From contig LDYB01000019.1 in the NCBI GenBank assembly GCA_001442985.1, forward strand, positions 62,001 through 126,000: a stretch of DNA of 64,000 nt, in the 5' to 3' direction. The position numbers and the translations under genes are program-made. This document shows, piece after piece, positions 24,012 to 32,405 of the stretch. Source of the DNA: Armatimonadetes bacterium DC (GTDB taxonomy: Bacteria; Armatimonadota; Fimbriimonadia; Fimbriimonadales; GBS-DC). How positions within the stretch are numbered: position 1 is the first letter of the stretch; every line of letters begins with the position of its first letter. The notes under the pieces were generated by a model. That model searched no databases, was not told the origin of the DNA, and was given only the letters and a program-made list of their open reading frames with translations.

Positions 24012-25898
24012 ATGAAACGCTTCTGGGGTTTGTTCGGGCTTTGTCTAATGCTGAGTTGGGCGGTCGCCCAGGAAGCACCACTGATTAATTACGCCGCTGG
24101 GATTGGTGAGTGCGAACACGATGAAGACCCCGAAGGGCGCGGGGATAATGTGGTGGATGGGTTCAGCTATGGTACCGTTGGAGACAGTGTTTTCGTGCCG
24201 GTCAAGGACACTAACGAATATATTTCAGGACAGGGGAGCCAACGGATAGAGTTCTCACGAGACAATACGGGCACAGCGACCTTCTACATGACCTTGTCCC
24301 TCCGCTTTCCTACCGAAATGTACCCCCAGCCAGGCGAAACGGTACGCATCAGTTTCTGGCTCAAAACAGCCAACTGGCAGAATGCACGCTACAGAGTGTT
24401 TGCCCGCGACTTTAACGGGGGCAACTCCGCCACTCTCCTTTCCAGCACAACCCCCCTGCCAGACTGGACGCGCTTTGAATATACTTACACACTTCCAGCC
24501 GTGGACCCCAACGGGATGCAGGTGCGGTTTCAAGTAGAGGCGCTCTCTGGAGTGTCTCAGGGGACTATCTGGATTGATAATATCGAAATTTACGGTTCCA
24601 AACGCTGGCCTGGCAAAGTACAGCGCACGCCAAAACTGGTTACCTACTACCACCCTACCACGATGCCGCTGGCGAACTCGGATTGGATTTTCTACGCCAT
24701 GAACTTTGACCTGGTTGGCACTTTCAACTCTACCGTCTACTTGCGCCCGATGAAGATTTATAACCCCGACCTCAAAACGATGGCTTATTATATGGCGGTC
24801 GGGAGCGTTGACTCCAACACATGGCCTGCGCGCGACCCCTTCGGTTATGACTACTGTAACACGAATCACCCCGAATGGTTTGCTCTGAATGTATTCGGCG
24901 AACGGATACGCTTTGCAGGCAACATTTACCTGATGGATATCGGTATTCCCGAATGCGCGGAATGGGCGGCAAGCAACATGCGTACCCGCGCGCTACGCGC
25001 CAATTGGGCGTTCAACTACTTCAAACTGGATGGGATTGTTACCTTCACTCAAAGCTTCAACCTGATGCGATACCCAACAAGAGCAAGCCGAACTGCCGCC
25101 GCGCAAAAATACCTGATGAAAATCCTGCAGTACACACAGGATTTCGGAACCGAGATTATCTTAAATCCGGGTAGTAACTCCATTTCGCGAGATCGGCTTC
25201 ACACCCTTTACCTGCGGCAGGGACTGGCTTCGGGCTTCTTGCTGGAGGGTGTGTTCACGCCCCTGTTTTCATTTCCTGTGGATTATGCCCCCTACTCGTC
25301 CTGGATATCCCATATGAACTCGCTGGCAGAGTACTCTGATAAGGTGCGTATCGTATTTAGTGGATACACCATCAATCCAGAGCGTCAGAGACGCATGAAA
25401 ATCTACGCTCTTGCCAGCTTCCTGCTCATTTCCGCAGACAATACCTATCTTTATCTGGATAAGCATTACTACGAAGGCGACCCACCCTACGCCCAGCGTG
25501 CCTGGAGACCCGATGAGGACTTTAATGTACCGCTCGGACAACCCACAGGTCCCTTCCAGGTCTTTTTCCAGAGCGCGGATTATCGGGGAGGGCTTTATTA
25601 TCGCCCGTTCGAGAACGGTTTTGTGCTGGTGAATCCGACGGGCAACACTCGCATACCTGTACCGGGACGTGCTGAGTCTTATTGGAAGGACGGTGCGACC
25701 TTTACCTGGACATTAAACGATACCTATTGGGAACTTTATACCCAGCAAACCTATCCCGCTGGAACACGCATCAAGTTGTATCCTAAAGAGGCGCGCATCT
25801 TCGTGCGAGTCGGTCAGGCATTGCGCAACTACCCTCCTGCCCAGAAAGCCCTCAAGGCACTGGAGGACTCACAGGTCATTCCTCTGCCTAAGAAATAG
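24012..25898 (+). CDS. Secreted putative glycoside hydrolase (GHL15-like TIM barrel)
   Basis: The 628-residue protein begins at the ATG at 24012 after a GGAGAG site. It has a signal peptide (FWGLFGLCLMLSWAVAQ), a beta-sandwich carbohydrate-binding-like domain (about 20-210), then a putative TIM barrel: YYMAVGSVDSNTWPARDPFGYDYCNTNHPEWF, ANWAFNYFKLDGIV with an acidic strand end, and TEIILNPGSNS. The C-terminal part (GGLYYRPFENGFVLVNPTGN) is a beta domain seen in hypothetical glycosyl hydrolase families. The exact family is uncertain. It probably degrades or remodels an extracellular polysaccharide. Its divergent neighbour is the metallophosphatase. Confidence 0.6.
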   Translation: MKRFWGLFGLCLMLSWAVAQEAPLINYAAGIGECEHDEDPEGRGDNVVDGFSYGTVGDSVFVPVKDTNEYISGQGSQRIEFSRDNTGTATFYMTLSLRFPTEMYPQPGETVRISFWLKTANWQNARYRVFARDFNGGNSATLLSSTTPLPDWTRFEYTYTLPAVDPNGMQVRFQVEALSGVSQGTIWIDNIEIYGSKRWPGKVQRTPKLVTYYHPTTMPLANSDWIFYAMNFDLVGTFNSTVYLRPMKIYNPDLKTMAYYMAVGSVDSNTWPARDPFGYDYCNTNHPEWFALNVFGERIRFAGNIYLMDIGIPECAEWAASNMRTRALRANWAFNYFKLDGIVTFTQSFNLMRYPTRASRTAAAQKYLMKILQYTQDFGTEIILNPGSNSISRDRLHTLYLRQGLASGFLLEGVFTPLFSFPVDYAPYSSWISHMNSLAEYSDKVRIVFSGYTINPERQRRMKIYALASFLLISADNTYLYLDKHYYEGDPPYAQRAWRPDEDFNVPLGQPTGPFQVFFQSADYRGGLYYRPFENGFVLVNPTGNTRIPVPGRAESYWKDGATFTWTLNDTYWELYTQQTYPAGTRIKLYPKEARIFVRVGQALRNYPPAQKALKALEDSQVIPLPKK

Positions 25899-25906
25899 GG
25901 AAAGCC

Positions 25907-25925
25907 GGGGCGCACACCGCGCCCC
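25907..25925. terminator. Hairpin between convergent genes
   Basis: GGGGCGC (25907-25913) and GCGCCCC (25919-25925) pair across a 5-nt loop, between the ends of two convergent genes. It lacks a T-run on either strand. Confidence 0.5.
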
Positions 25926-25932
25926 GCCCTGC

Positions 25933-28050
25933 CTACGCCTCCTCCTCAATCCTGTCCATCACATCACTCACCGTGCCCCAGCGATAGAACGCGGGCAGAA
26001 TCTGAATCACCGCGTCCATCTGCTCGAACAGGTCTTTGACAAAACTGAAATGCGGGTTGTTCGCCCCGTAAAGGCTGAACCGTGCTGGATCAAAGGACGC
26101 CAGCGGATCCGCAGGGTTCACCATCGATGCCCAGTATGGTGGGTGCTGGTATGGCGCTTCGTAATGCACCGCACAACCCAACCATGCATTCACCGCCGTC
26201 GTCAGCACCCGCTGATACCCACGCCACGCCATCGCCTCGTACTGCGTCCCCCAGTTCGTCGTCAAATCGTTCGCAATCGTAAAAGTCGGGCGCACCACAC
26301 TCGTCAGCGTCCCATGATAAAACCCTCCTGCATCACTGCCCGGAATCTCCAGCTGCCGTTCAATCGGCAAGACCAGCCCGTTCCACACGCGCGACGCAGG
26401 CACACGCTGTGCGTCGGAACCACGACGCGCAGACGCCTCGTGCGCCCGTATCCCACGCACGCCTTTCTCCCGCAACACGCGCCAGTAGCCCTGACCGCCC
26501 GTACTGTTCGCCGCGGCGTTCGCATAGCGGTGTATCCCACAAAAAGCGTCCGGGAAGCCCAGCCCATCCACCACATACGACTCCCCGCGCTCAATCACAA
26601 TCTTCGCAAGGTGATAATCCGCTGTGCGGTGCGGCGCACTCAAATCGCCCGTGCCTGTCATCTCCTCACTCACACCCAGCGGGATATCATAATAGACCCT
26701 GCCATCCATCACGACCTCTAAAGTACCAGCAGGAGGCGTCCCAGAATAGGCTTCTTTCAGCACGACACGCCCTGTCCGACGACGCACATCGTTCGGCTTG
26801 CCCAGCGTCCAGCGATCCGTCGCCGCATGACGCCCTATCGTCGCGTTGTAGGTCGCGTTCCCCCAGCCCTCGCTGCCCATCACCACATGGTCGTGAATGC
26901 AGACGGGCGTGGCACGGGCATGGTTCATCCGAATCTTCTGTAGAATCTGCTGCGCTATCTGCCGTTCCGATTCGGAGAGAACCTGTGCGACCTCGCTCTC
27001 TTCTGCTGTGCTATAGGTTCCGCTCGTCCAATAACTGCCCACCGTCCCGCAGATGATGTGCGTGTTCCGCGTGTTGGCAAAATCGATCAGCCAGTCCCAG
27101 AGGGCACGCAGATTCTGCAACCGTTCTGTGAGCGTGCCGGGCGTGTTGTAAATCTGCATGAAGTGGTCGATTTCCCAATACACAGGGAACGGACGGCGTG
27201 GCAAGACCCCTGCGCATTTCAAGCCGTAGGGAAGCCAGAAAGTGTAGAGCGCCGCGATGGAACGCAAGTTGCGGGTATCGCTCCCTGAAATGGGCAACAG
27301 GTAATGCTGGGCGTAGCGGTAGGCGACAATTGCGTCGTTGCCGAAACTGCGCCCACCCGAATAAGCCGATTCGGGATAATCGGGCACCGCAAGAATCTCG
27401 CCTTTAGGCATGGTCTGCCCGCGATAGGGGAAGTTCGTGCTGGCGAGCGCGGCATGCTTTGCGAGGTCTAAACGCGCGAAGTAAATCTGAATAGTGCCAG
27501 AGGTCTCATGCGCCCAGAAGCTGGTGGTGTAGACCCGTCGGTTCTCGCGCAGGAGTCGCACGGGCGTGCCCCCACGACAGGCAACATTCCACTGAGCCGT
27601 CAGAACCGAAGTGCCGCTACTGACCCCTGTTTCGGCTTCATAGAAAGTGTTCGGGTCGCTGGGGTTCCAGCGCACGAGGGGGAAGTCGCTGGGCAGGCGG
27701 GTATTGAGTGCGCTGCGGCTGGCGTGCAGGTGCATGCCGAAAAACAGCACGGGCGGGTCGGCGTCGGTGTTCCAGTTGAGCCATGTGGCTGTGCCGTCGT
27801 TGGGCGAGTTGCCGGTTGAACCGAACCGTACATGATTGAACACCAGCACGGCGTCGAACTGGCGCAGGTAGTCGCGGGCGGTGGCGCTATCGGGCACAAT
27901 CGTGCCCGCGCCTTTCGTATGGAGCTGGGTTGTGGACTGATAATAGGCGAGTTCGGTCTCGTAGCCCCAGCGCTGGAGCATGCGCAGGACGGATGCGGGA
28001 GGGGTATAGTTGCTGGCTGGGTTCGTCCAGACAATCAGCAGTTTCGGCAT
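25933..28050 (-). CDS. Large putative hydrolase at the end of the capsid cassette
   Basis: This 705-residue protein was not assigned to a family. Residues 1-130 look like a Rossmann or flavodoxin-type fold (KLLIVWTNPASNYTPPASVLRMLQRWGYETELAY...FDAVLVFNHVRFG). The middle holds PVYWEIDHFMQ and VCIHDHVVMG, acidic and histidine motifs like those of metal-dependent polysaccharide deacetylases. No signal peptide is seen. It begins directly after the stop of the upstream small gene with a GGGGTGAG site and so is part of the phage-like operon. It may be a tail-associated depolymerase, a cargo enzyme or a host gene captured by the cassette. The deacetylase-like idea is inference. Confidence 0.5.
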   Translation of the reverse strand: MPKLLIVWTNPASNYTPPASVLRMLQRWGYETELAYYQSTTQLHTKGAGTIVPDSATARDYLRQFDAVLVFNHVRFGSTGNSPNDGTATWLNWNTDADPPVLFFGMHLHASRSALNTRLPSDFPLVRWNPSDPNTFYEAETGVSSGTSVLTAQWNVACRGGTPVRLLRENRRVYTTSFWAHETSGTIQIYFARLDLAKHAALASTNFPYRGQTMPKGEILAVPDYPESAYSGGRSFGNDAIVAYRYAQHYLLPISGSDTRNLRSIAALYTFWLPYGLKCAGVLPRRPFPVYWEIDHFMQIYNTPGTLTERLQNLRALWDWLIDFANTRNTHIICGTVGSYWTSGTYSTAEESEVAQVLSESERQIAQQILQKIRMNHARATPVCIHDHVVMGSEGWGNATYNATIGRHAATDRWTLGKPNDVRRRTGRVVLKEAYSGTPPAGTLEVVMDGRVYYDIPLGVSEEMTGTGDLSAPHRTADYHLAKIVIERGESYVVDGLGFPDAFCGIHRYANAAANSTGGQGYWRVLREKGVRGIRAHEASARRGSDAQRVPASRVWNGLVLPIERQLEIPGSDAGGFYHGTLTSVVRPTFTIANDLTTNWGTQYEAMAWRGYQRVLTTAVNAWLGCAVHYEAPYQHPPYWASMVNPADPLASFDPARFSLYGANNPHFSFVKDLFEQMDAVIQILPAFYRWGTVSDVMDRIEEEA

Positions 28051-28560
28051 TTATCTCACCCCAATCACTTTGGCGTAGGTGTCTGCCGTGCCGGAGCTGG
28101 CGCGGGCGACGACGATGCGGTACTGGTCGTAGTAGGCTTCCTGCGGGTTCGTGTAGCCGATATCGATGCGGGCGCGTCCGTTCGCGGGCACGCTCGTGAA
28201 AGTGCCTTCTTTGACGACCGCCCAGCCGGAGACGAACGGTTCGCCGTTCGGGTCGGTCGCTCTGCCGTAGACGCGGTAGTGGTAGGTATCGCTGGTGGTG
28301 AAGGCGAGGAAGACGGTGATGCCGCGGTACTTGCCGGTGCCCACTAAGGTGGGTTGCTCACTGGCGGTGCTGCCGTAGAGGTCGGTATCGCCCACCTGCA
28401 GGTCGGTCAGGAGCGTGCGTCCTGTGGTGGGGACGAACTGGGTGATGGCGATGAGGGTGTCTACCGTCCTGAACTCCGCCTCGCCCACCACTTCGGTGGG
28501 AAGGGGGTTTGTGCGATTGGCGTCCACAATCTCGTTTTGCTTGAGGAACTTGAGTGCCAT
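28051..28560 (-). CDS. Small structural-type protein of the capsid cassette
   Basis: The 169-residue product starts at the ATG at 28560 with a perfect AGGAGG site 6 nt upstream; the frame extends upstream only through a hairpin region. It is beta-rich: FRTVDTLIAITQFVPTTGRTLLTDLQVGDTDLYG, then a fibronectin-like segment YHYRVYGRATDPNGEPF...DQYRIVVARAS. No family was recognised. Its place right after the capsid gene suggests a head-completion, decoration or spike-base role. It abuts the 705-residue gene with no gap, showing co-translation. Confidence 0.6.
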   Translation of the reverse strand: MALKFLKQNEIVDANRTNPLPTEVVGEAEFRTVDTLIAITQFVPTTGRTLLTDLQVGDTDLYGSTASEQPTLVGTGKYRGITVFLAFTTSDTYHYRVYGRATDPNGEPFVSGWAVVKEGTFTSVPANGRARIDIGYTNPQEAYYDQYRIVVARASSGTADTYAKVIGVR

Positions 28561-28578
28561 AGGAAACCTCCTGTAGCG

Positions 28579-28604
28579 TGGGGGCTGGGATTGCCCAGCC
28601 CCCA
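28579..28604 (-). terminator. Strong hairpin just after the capsid gene
   Basis: TGGGGGCTGGG and CCCAGCCCCCA pair perfectly over 11 bp around an ATTG loop, between the capsid gene and the next gene. There is no T-run on the minus strand, so it may stabilise the capsid message or act as a partial terminator rather than a full stop. Confidence 0.65.
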
Positions 28605-28616
28605 TATTGGAAAGAT

Positions 28617-29546
28617 TTACGCGCCTGTGCCCATCAGGGCGGTCTGCCACAGCCCGTAGCCGACGCCGTAGCGAGCGCGCACGCCGTAGTAGACCACATC
28701 GCGCATGAACATCTGCTCGCTATCGGGGCGGTCTAACGCGGCGAACTCGAGGGGCACATCGCGCCGTTCCTGAAAGATAATCGCCCGCACGGCACGCGAG
28801 GTGTCCAGCAGGAACCACTTGTTCTCATCCGCGCCCGTGAGGTAGGGCGTGACGATCAGGCGCAGCTTGCCCTGCAACACATTCCGATAGGGCGTGTAGT
28901 TGCCTGTCGTGTTGGCTTGCACCACAATCGGCGATTCCAGAAGCTCCATCGCCAGCCAGTGGAGTTTGGGTCCTACCAGCAGCGTGTCGGGCATGATGCC
29001 CATCGGGCGTCCGCGATCGTCTTTGAACTGCATCATCTGCGCAATCGCTTGCTGGAGCGCGTTCGTGGAGAGCGCGCCGCTGAAGATGTTGCTCTGGGTG
29101 CCGCTCTCACCGTCGCGATGGTTGGTGGCAAAGAAGGGCTTGCCATCGTAGGTCTTCTCGGTCGTGCCTTTGAGCAGCGCCTCAATCACCAGTTGCTCGC
29201 GATGGCGCACCGCCTCGGCGGCGAGGTCGCGCACGCGCATGCGAATCATATCGTACTGCTCATCTTCCAGAGCGCGGCGCTCCACGGCAATCGAGGCTTC
29301 CCACACCTTATCGCTAATCGTGTATTCGTAGGCTTTCAGCCCCGTCGGCGTGCGCTCATCTACAAACTCCCGCATCACAGGTACGGTACCGAGCCAGCCG
29401 TATTTCTGAACGGGTAGGTTCGTGCGCACAATCGTGGCAATCTGCGGCACAATACTGGCGCGGTCTTCTGAGCGATAGGCGTTGAAAAACTCCGTGCGGA
29501 GTCCCGCCTCAATCAGCGACATCAAATCGCTTCGGACTAACGGCAT
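28617..29546 (-). CDS. Major capsid protein, Mu gpT-like
   Basis: The 309-residue protein fits the Mu-like major head subunit (gpT) family of HK97-fold capsids: an N-terminal LIEAGLRTEFFNAY, an acidic-rich FVDERTPTGLKAYEYTISDKVWEASIAVERRALEDEQYD, RVRDLAAEAVRHREQLVIEALL, the FFATNH turn, DTLLVGPKLHWLAMELLES and a C-terminal YYGVRARYGVGYGLWQTALMG. A perfect AGGAGG site precedes the ATG. It lies after protease/scaffold and decoration genes, the normal head-gene order. No HK97 crosslinking pair could be confirmed. The frame is intact, without stops or frameshifts. Confidence 0.85.
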   Translation of the reverse strand: MPLVRSDLMSLIEAGLRTEFFNAYRSEDRASIVPQIATIVRTNLPVQKYGWLGTVPVMREFVDERTPTGLKAYEYTISDKVWEASIAVERRALEDEQYDMIRMRVRDLAAEAVRHREQLVIEALLKGTTEKTYDGKPFFATNHRDGESGTQSNIFSGALSTNALQQAIAQMMQFKDDRGRPMGIMPDTLLVGPKLHWLAMELLESPIVVQANTTGNYTPYRNVLQGKLRLIVTPYLTGADENKWFLLDTSRAVRAIIFQERRDVPLEFAALDRPDSEQMFMRDVVYYGVRARYGVGYGLWQTALMGTGA

Positions 29547-29558
29547 AGGCTGACCTCC

Positions 29559-29972
29559 TTACTGAACGAAGTTATCGATGCGAATGCGCAGGCGCGTGTC
29601 GTCCACAATCTCCAGCAGCGTGCCGACCTGCACATTGTGCGTGGTGCTTTTGGCGACCTCGTTATCGGATACGGCGCGCACGGTGGTTCCCACATCCGCC
29701 TGTGTGAAGGTGCCGACGCGATGATAGATAAAACTCCCGCGTTTAATCACCCGACAGCGTTTCGCGCCGTTCTCCCCGTTCAGGTTGTCCACGCTTTCAA
29801 ACGCGACACCCACGAAGCGCAAGCCACTGGTATCGCTGGCGGGCACGAGATACCCACCGGAGTTCACACACACCAGCGCGCCTTTCCAGATTTGCGTGTT
29901 GCCCGCGACGGGATAGGCGACCAGCAAGCCTTCGCGCTCATGCGCCTCATACGGTTCGCTTAATGCAGGCAT
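29559..29972 (-). CDS. DUF2190-like capsid decoration protein
   Basis: The 137-residue protein is beta-rich and fits the DUF2190/capsid-cement kind of protein that sits between scaffold and capsid genes in many Mu-like and Siphovirus heads: a SEPYEAHEREGLLVAYPVAGNTQIWKGALVCVNSGGYLVPA start, then FVGVAFESVDN, and a C-terminal NVQVGTLLEIVDDTRLRIRIDNF. An AGGAGG site precedes the ATG, which lies 1 bp after the stop of the protease gene. It likely binds the capsid outer surface. Confidence 0.7.
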   Translation of the reverse strand: MPALSEPYEAHEREGLLVAYPVAGNTQIWKGALVCVNSGGYLVPASDTSGLRFVGVAFESVDNLNGENGAKRCRVIKRGSFIYHRVGTFTQADVGTTVRAVSDNEVAKSTTHNVQVGTLLEIVDDTRLRIRIDNFVQ

Positions 29973-29973
29973 C

Positions 29974-30768
29974 TTATCGCACCTCCTTCTGTCGCAGAAT
30001 CTCGTCGGGGTTCAGGTCAGGGAACACCTGTTGCAAGAACGCCAGCTCTTCAGCGCTGAAATCGGGAGCAGGGGTGTTGGGCACGGGCGCGGTCTCGGCG
30101 AGCCACTCGCGTTTGGGCAGGCTCTCCACAAACTGGCGGAATAGCGCACTCACGCTCTGCTCCTGCCCATGAAAGCGCACGGCAAGCGTCTCGTCGCTCA
30201 TCAGCAACGCCTCGGCGAGGGGTGCCTGCACGGGAGCAATCCGTCCTTCTGAAACCCAGCGTTCCACCTGCGCGTGCGCCTGAAACTGTCGGAGCTGGAC
30301 TTCCAGCGTACGAACGCGCTCGGTCAGGGCAGACTCGTGAGCCGTCTCACAATCCTGCGTTTCGGGGTTCCAATCGGCTGGAAGGTTCGTCATCGTTTGA
30401 GCCTCCTTCGTTTGGGCGAACAGCTGGGCGCTCGCCACGCGGGGATTGCCCGTAACCGAAACCTCGTGAAGCGTGTTCAGGGCGGGACTCAGCCCCACGC
30501 TCAGCCCACGCACTCGAAGGCGACGCAAAAGCGCATCCGCTTCGGGAAACAGCGCGAGCAAGCCGTACAGCGAGTCGCCCTCCACCCACACTTTCTGCAC
30601 CCAGCCCAGCAGCACGGGCGAGGGGCAGTGCTCCACGAAGATCGGCACAGGGGCGCGAAAGTTGCGCACTATCTGCTGCAGCTGCTGGCGCGTCAAAACA
30701 ATCCGCTTGTCGGGATAGACGCCCGCCTCCAGCAGCTTCGCCTGACGAAACACCCAGTCAGTTCGCAT
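29974..30768 (-). CDS. Mu gpI-like prohead protease with scaffold domain
   Basis: The 264-residue protein fits the Mu-like I protein family. The N-terminal half has VYPDKRIVLTRQQLQQIVRNFRAPVPIFVEHCPSP, then VWVEGDSLYGLLALF and RGLSVGLSPALNTLHEVSVTGNPRVASAQ, carrying the histidine and serine expected for the protease. The second half is charged and helical (RVRTLEVQLRQFQAHAQVERWV), the scaffold part that is normally cut off in head assembly. A terminal acidic/Pro-rich tail follows. It is the first gene of the cassette; no good ribosome binding site is visible upstream of its ATG, and no terminase or portal gene precedes it. Confidence 0.75.
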   Translation of the reverse strand: MRTDWVFRQAKLLEAGVYPDKRIVLTRQQLQQIVRNFRAPVPIFVEHCPSPVLLGWVQKVWVEGDSLYGLLALFPEADALLRRLRVRGLSVGLSPALNTLHEVSVTGNPRVASAQLFAQTKEAQTMTNLPADWNPETQDCETAHESALTERVRTLEVQLRQFQAHAQVERWVSEGRIAPVQAPLAEALLMSDETLAVRFHGQEQSVSALFRQFVESLPKREWLAETAPVPNTPAPDFSAEELAFLQQVFPDLNPDEILRQKEVR

Positions 30769-30892
30769 TCCATAGGCAGGGGACGAAAGCCTGCAGAGGA
30801 GGCAACCACTTGACTGCTCTTAACGAAAATACAACACAACGCTAACCTTTTCTTAACCTGTCGTACTTCAGAATACAGGACAGGTGAATGCC

Positions 30893-31726
30893 ATGCGAAC
30901 CGACAGGAGAGGCTTTACCCTGATTGAGCTGCTGGTCGTGATTGCGATTATCGCCATTCTGGCGGCGATATTGTTCCCCGTGTTTGCTCAGGCGCGCTCG
31001 AAGGCGCGTCAGTCCTCGTGCCTGTCCAACATGCGCCAGCTGGGAACCAGCATGCGCATGTACGCCCAGGACTATGATGAGCGCCATGTCTACCTCTGGT
31101 GGGAGTGGCACATCGGCTTGCATCCGTACATCAAGAACTGGGATATCTTCATCTGCCCGCAATCCAGTGCGCCGCGCCCCCGCCTTGTGGAATACACTGC
31201 CGCCGACGGCTGCCGCGCAAACGACGACGCGCCCGGCTCACTGCTGGTGGGAACCTTCCCCACGAATGCCCCCGCGAATGTTACGGCACGCAACTGCAAC
31301 AAACCCGCCCCGCGCATCTACGGACACTACGCCAAAAACGAAGAACTCATCGCCAACTACGGCTACTACCGAACCACCTACAGCGGACAGGAACACAACG
31401 AAGCCCACTGGGACACAACGGCGGACATCATTATCGTTGCCGAGGCTCGCGCTGCCACCGAAGGTGTGCCTGAGTTCCTGCGGAGTGTTTTCGGAACCTC
31501 CACCCTGCCGTTTGACCTCTACCCGTACATCGAGCCGGGCGGTACGAACTGGAACGAGGTGTTCCTGATGCTCTCAGACCGACACAGCGGGGGGCAAAAC
31601 TGTGTGTTTGGCGATGGGCATGCCAAGTGGGTGCGCTACGAATGGTTCCGCTTGCCCCAGGGACGGCATGCCATCTCGCCCGCGATTGCACGCCTGAACC
31701 TGCCCGACAACCAGAACTGGCCGTAG
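30893..31726 (+). CDS. Prepilin-like secreted protein (N-terminal methylation motif, DUF1559-like)
   Basis: The 277-residue protein has the type IV prepilin leader: [50 protein letters not shown] with cleavage between G and F. The C-terminal [22 protein letters not shown] is the H-x-G-G-x-N-x-x-F-x-D-G-H motif seen in the large family of prepilin-like proteins of planctomycetes and armatimonadetes. Such proteins are thought to be pseudopilins or surface-located. The start is the ATG at 30893 (GTG at 30884 is in frame). It is divergent from the capsid cassette and followed 11 bp later by a small lipoprotein gene. Confidence 0.88.
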   Translation: MRTDRRGFTLIELLVVIAIIAILAAILFPVFAQARSKARQSSCLSNMRQLGTSMRMYAQDYDERHVYLWWEWHIGLHPYIKNWDIFICPQSSAPRPRLVEYTAADGCRANDDAPGSLLVGTFPTNAPANVTARNCNKPAPRIYGHYAKNEELIANYGYYRTTYSGQEHNEAHWDTTADIIIVAEARAATEGVPEFLRSVFGTSTLPFDLYPYIEPGGTNWNEVFLMLSDRHSGGQNCVFGDGHAKWVRYEWFRLPQGRHAISPAIARLNLPDNQNWP

Positions 31727-31737
31727 GGAGGCAAGCC

Positions 31738-31923
31738 ATGCGCTGGATACTCTGGAGTTTTGCCCTGACCCTTCTGGTAGGCGCTCTGGGCGGCTGCGCG
31801 AAGCCGGCGGAAGACTCAGGCGCTGCCGCAACGCCCCCTCCGACCACAAACCCGCTCGGTCAGGCGGCGCCAGCGGATACACCAGGCGCCGCCGCTGAGG
31901 AGCGCAAAGCCAGCGGCAACTGA
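31738..31923 (+). CDS. Small lipoprotein
   Basis: The 61-residue product starts at the ATG at 31738 after a GGGAGG site and carries a lipobox (LLVGALGGC) followed by a Pro/Ala-rich linker (AKPAEDSGAAATPPPTTNPLGQ). It is a short exported protein with no recognised domain, probably anchored in the membrane. It lies 11 bp after the prepilin-like gene and is likely in the same operon. Its function is unknown. Confidence 0.7.
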   Translation: MRWILWSFALTLLVGALGGCAKPAEDSGAAATPPPTTNPLGQAAPADTPGAAAEERKASGN

Positions 31924-31958
31924 ACAGCGCACGGGAGCGAGGTTCTCCTCGCTCCCTC

Positions 31959-32405
31959 CTATTTCCCCAACAGCTCCCGGCGCACTTCGTCAAAAGTCAG
32001 CACCTTGCCCTTGAGCCGTTGCGCCTCCTGCTCCGCCGCCTCGCGCGACGGCACTGCCAGCACCCGACTGCCCATCGGCGTCTGCAGGTCGTCCGCGCGC
32101 ACATAAAACGCCTGCGTGCCGTCCAGCCATTCGTCGGGCTTGTGATAGTTCGGCACGAAATAGCGTTTCGGTGTGAGCTTCTCGCGCTCCACATCCAGAA
32201 ACATACAGTTGAAGTCGTCGTACTTGCGGAACTCACCGTCGGGCGTTTCAATCGCGCAGCCGAACTGCGGCTCGTTGATAATCATCCGGCAGTTGGCGCA
32301 GGCGTCCTCGCCATACCGAATGCGCGGCAGATTTTCTGAAGCGCCACAGCCCGAAAACGCCAGCACGCCCAGCCAGCCCAACAATATCCAACCGTAGATT
32401 TTCAT
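31959..32405 (-). CDS. nosL: NosL, copper chaperone lipoprotein of N2O reduction
   Basis: The 148-residue protein has a lipobox (GVLAFSGC) and the NosL motif CANCRMII (C-x-x-C-x-M), the Cu(I) site that delivers copper for the CuZ centre of nitrous oxide reductase. The remaining RKYDDFNCMFLDVEREKLTPKRYFVPNY and FYVRADDLQTPMGS strands fit the family. The ATG at 32405 overlaps the stop of the NosB-D-F-Y gene (ATGA), so it is co-translated with it. It acts on the outer side of the cytoplasmic membrane. The longer in-frame extension to 32699 is antisense coding noise. Confidence 0.92.
   Translation of the reverse strand: MKIYGWILLGWLGVLAFSGCGASENLPRIRYGEDACANCRMIINEPQFGCAIETPDGEFRKYDDFNCMFLDVEREKLTPKRYFVPNYHKPDEWLDGTQAFYVRADDLQTPMGSRVLAVPSREAAEQEAQRLKGKVLTFDEVRRELLGK

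Noticed and set aside
30810-30835. TTGACT as a -35 box for the prepilin-like gene
   Set aside because: No acceptable -10 box lies 16-18 bp downstream, so the promoter was not called.
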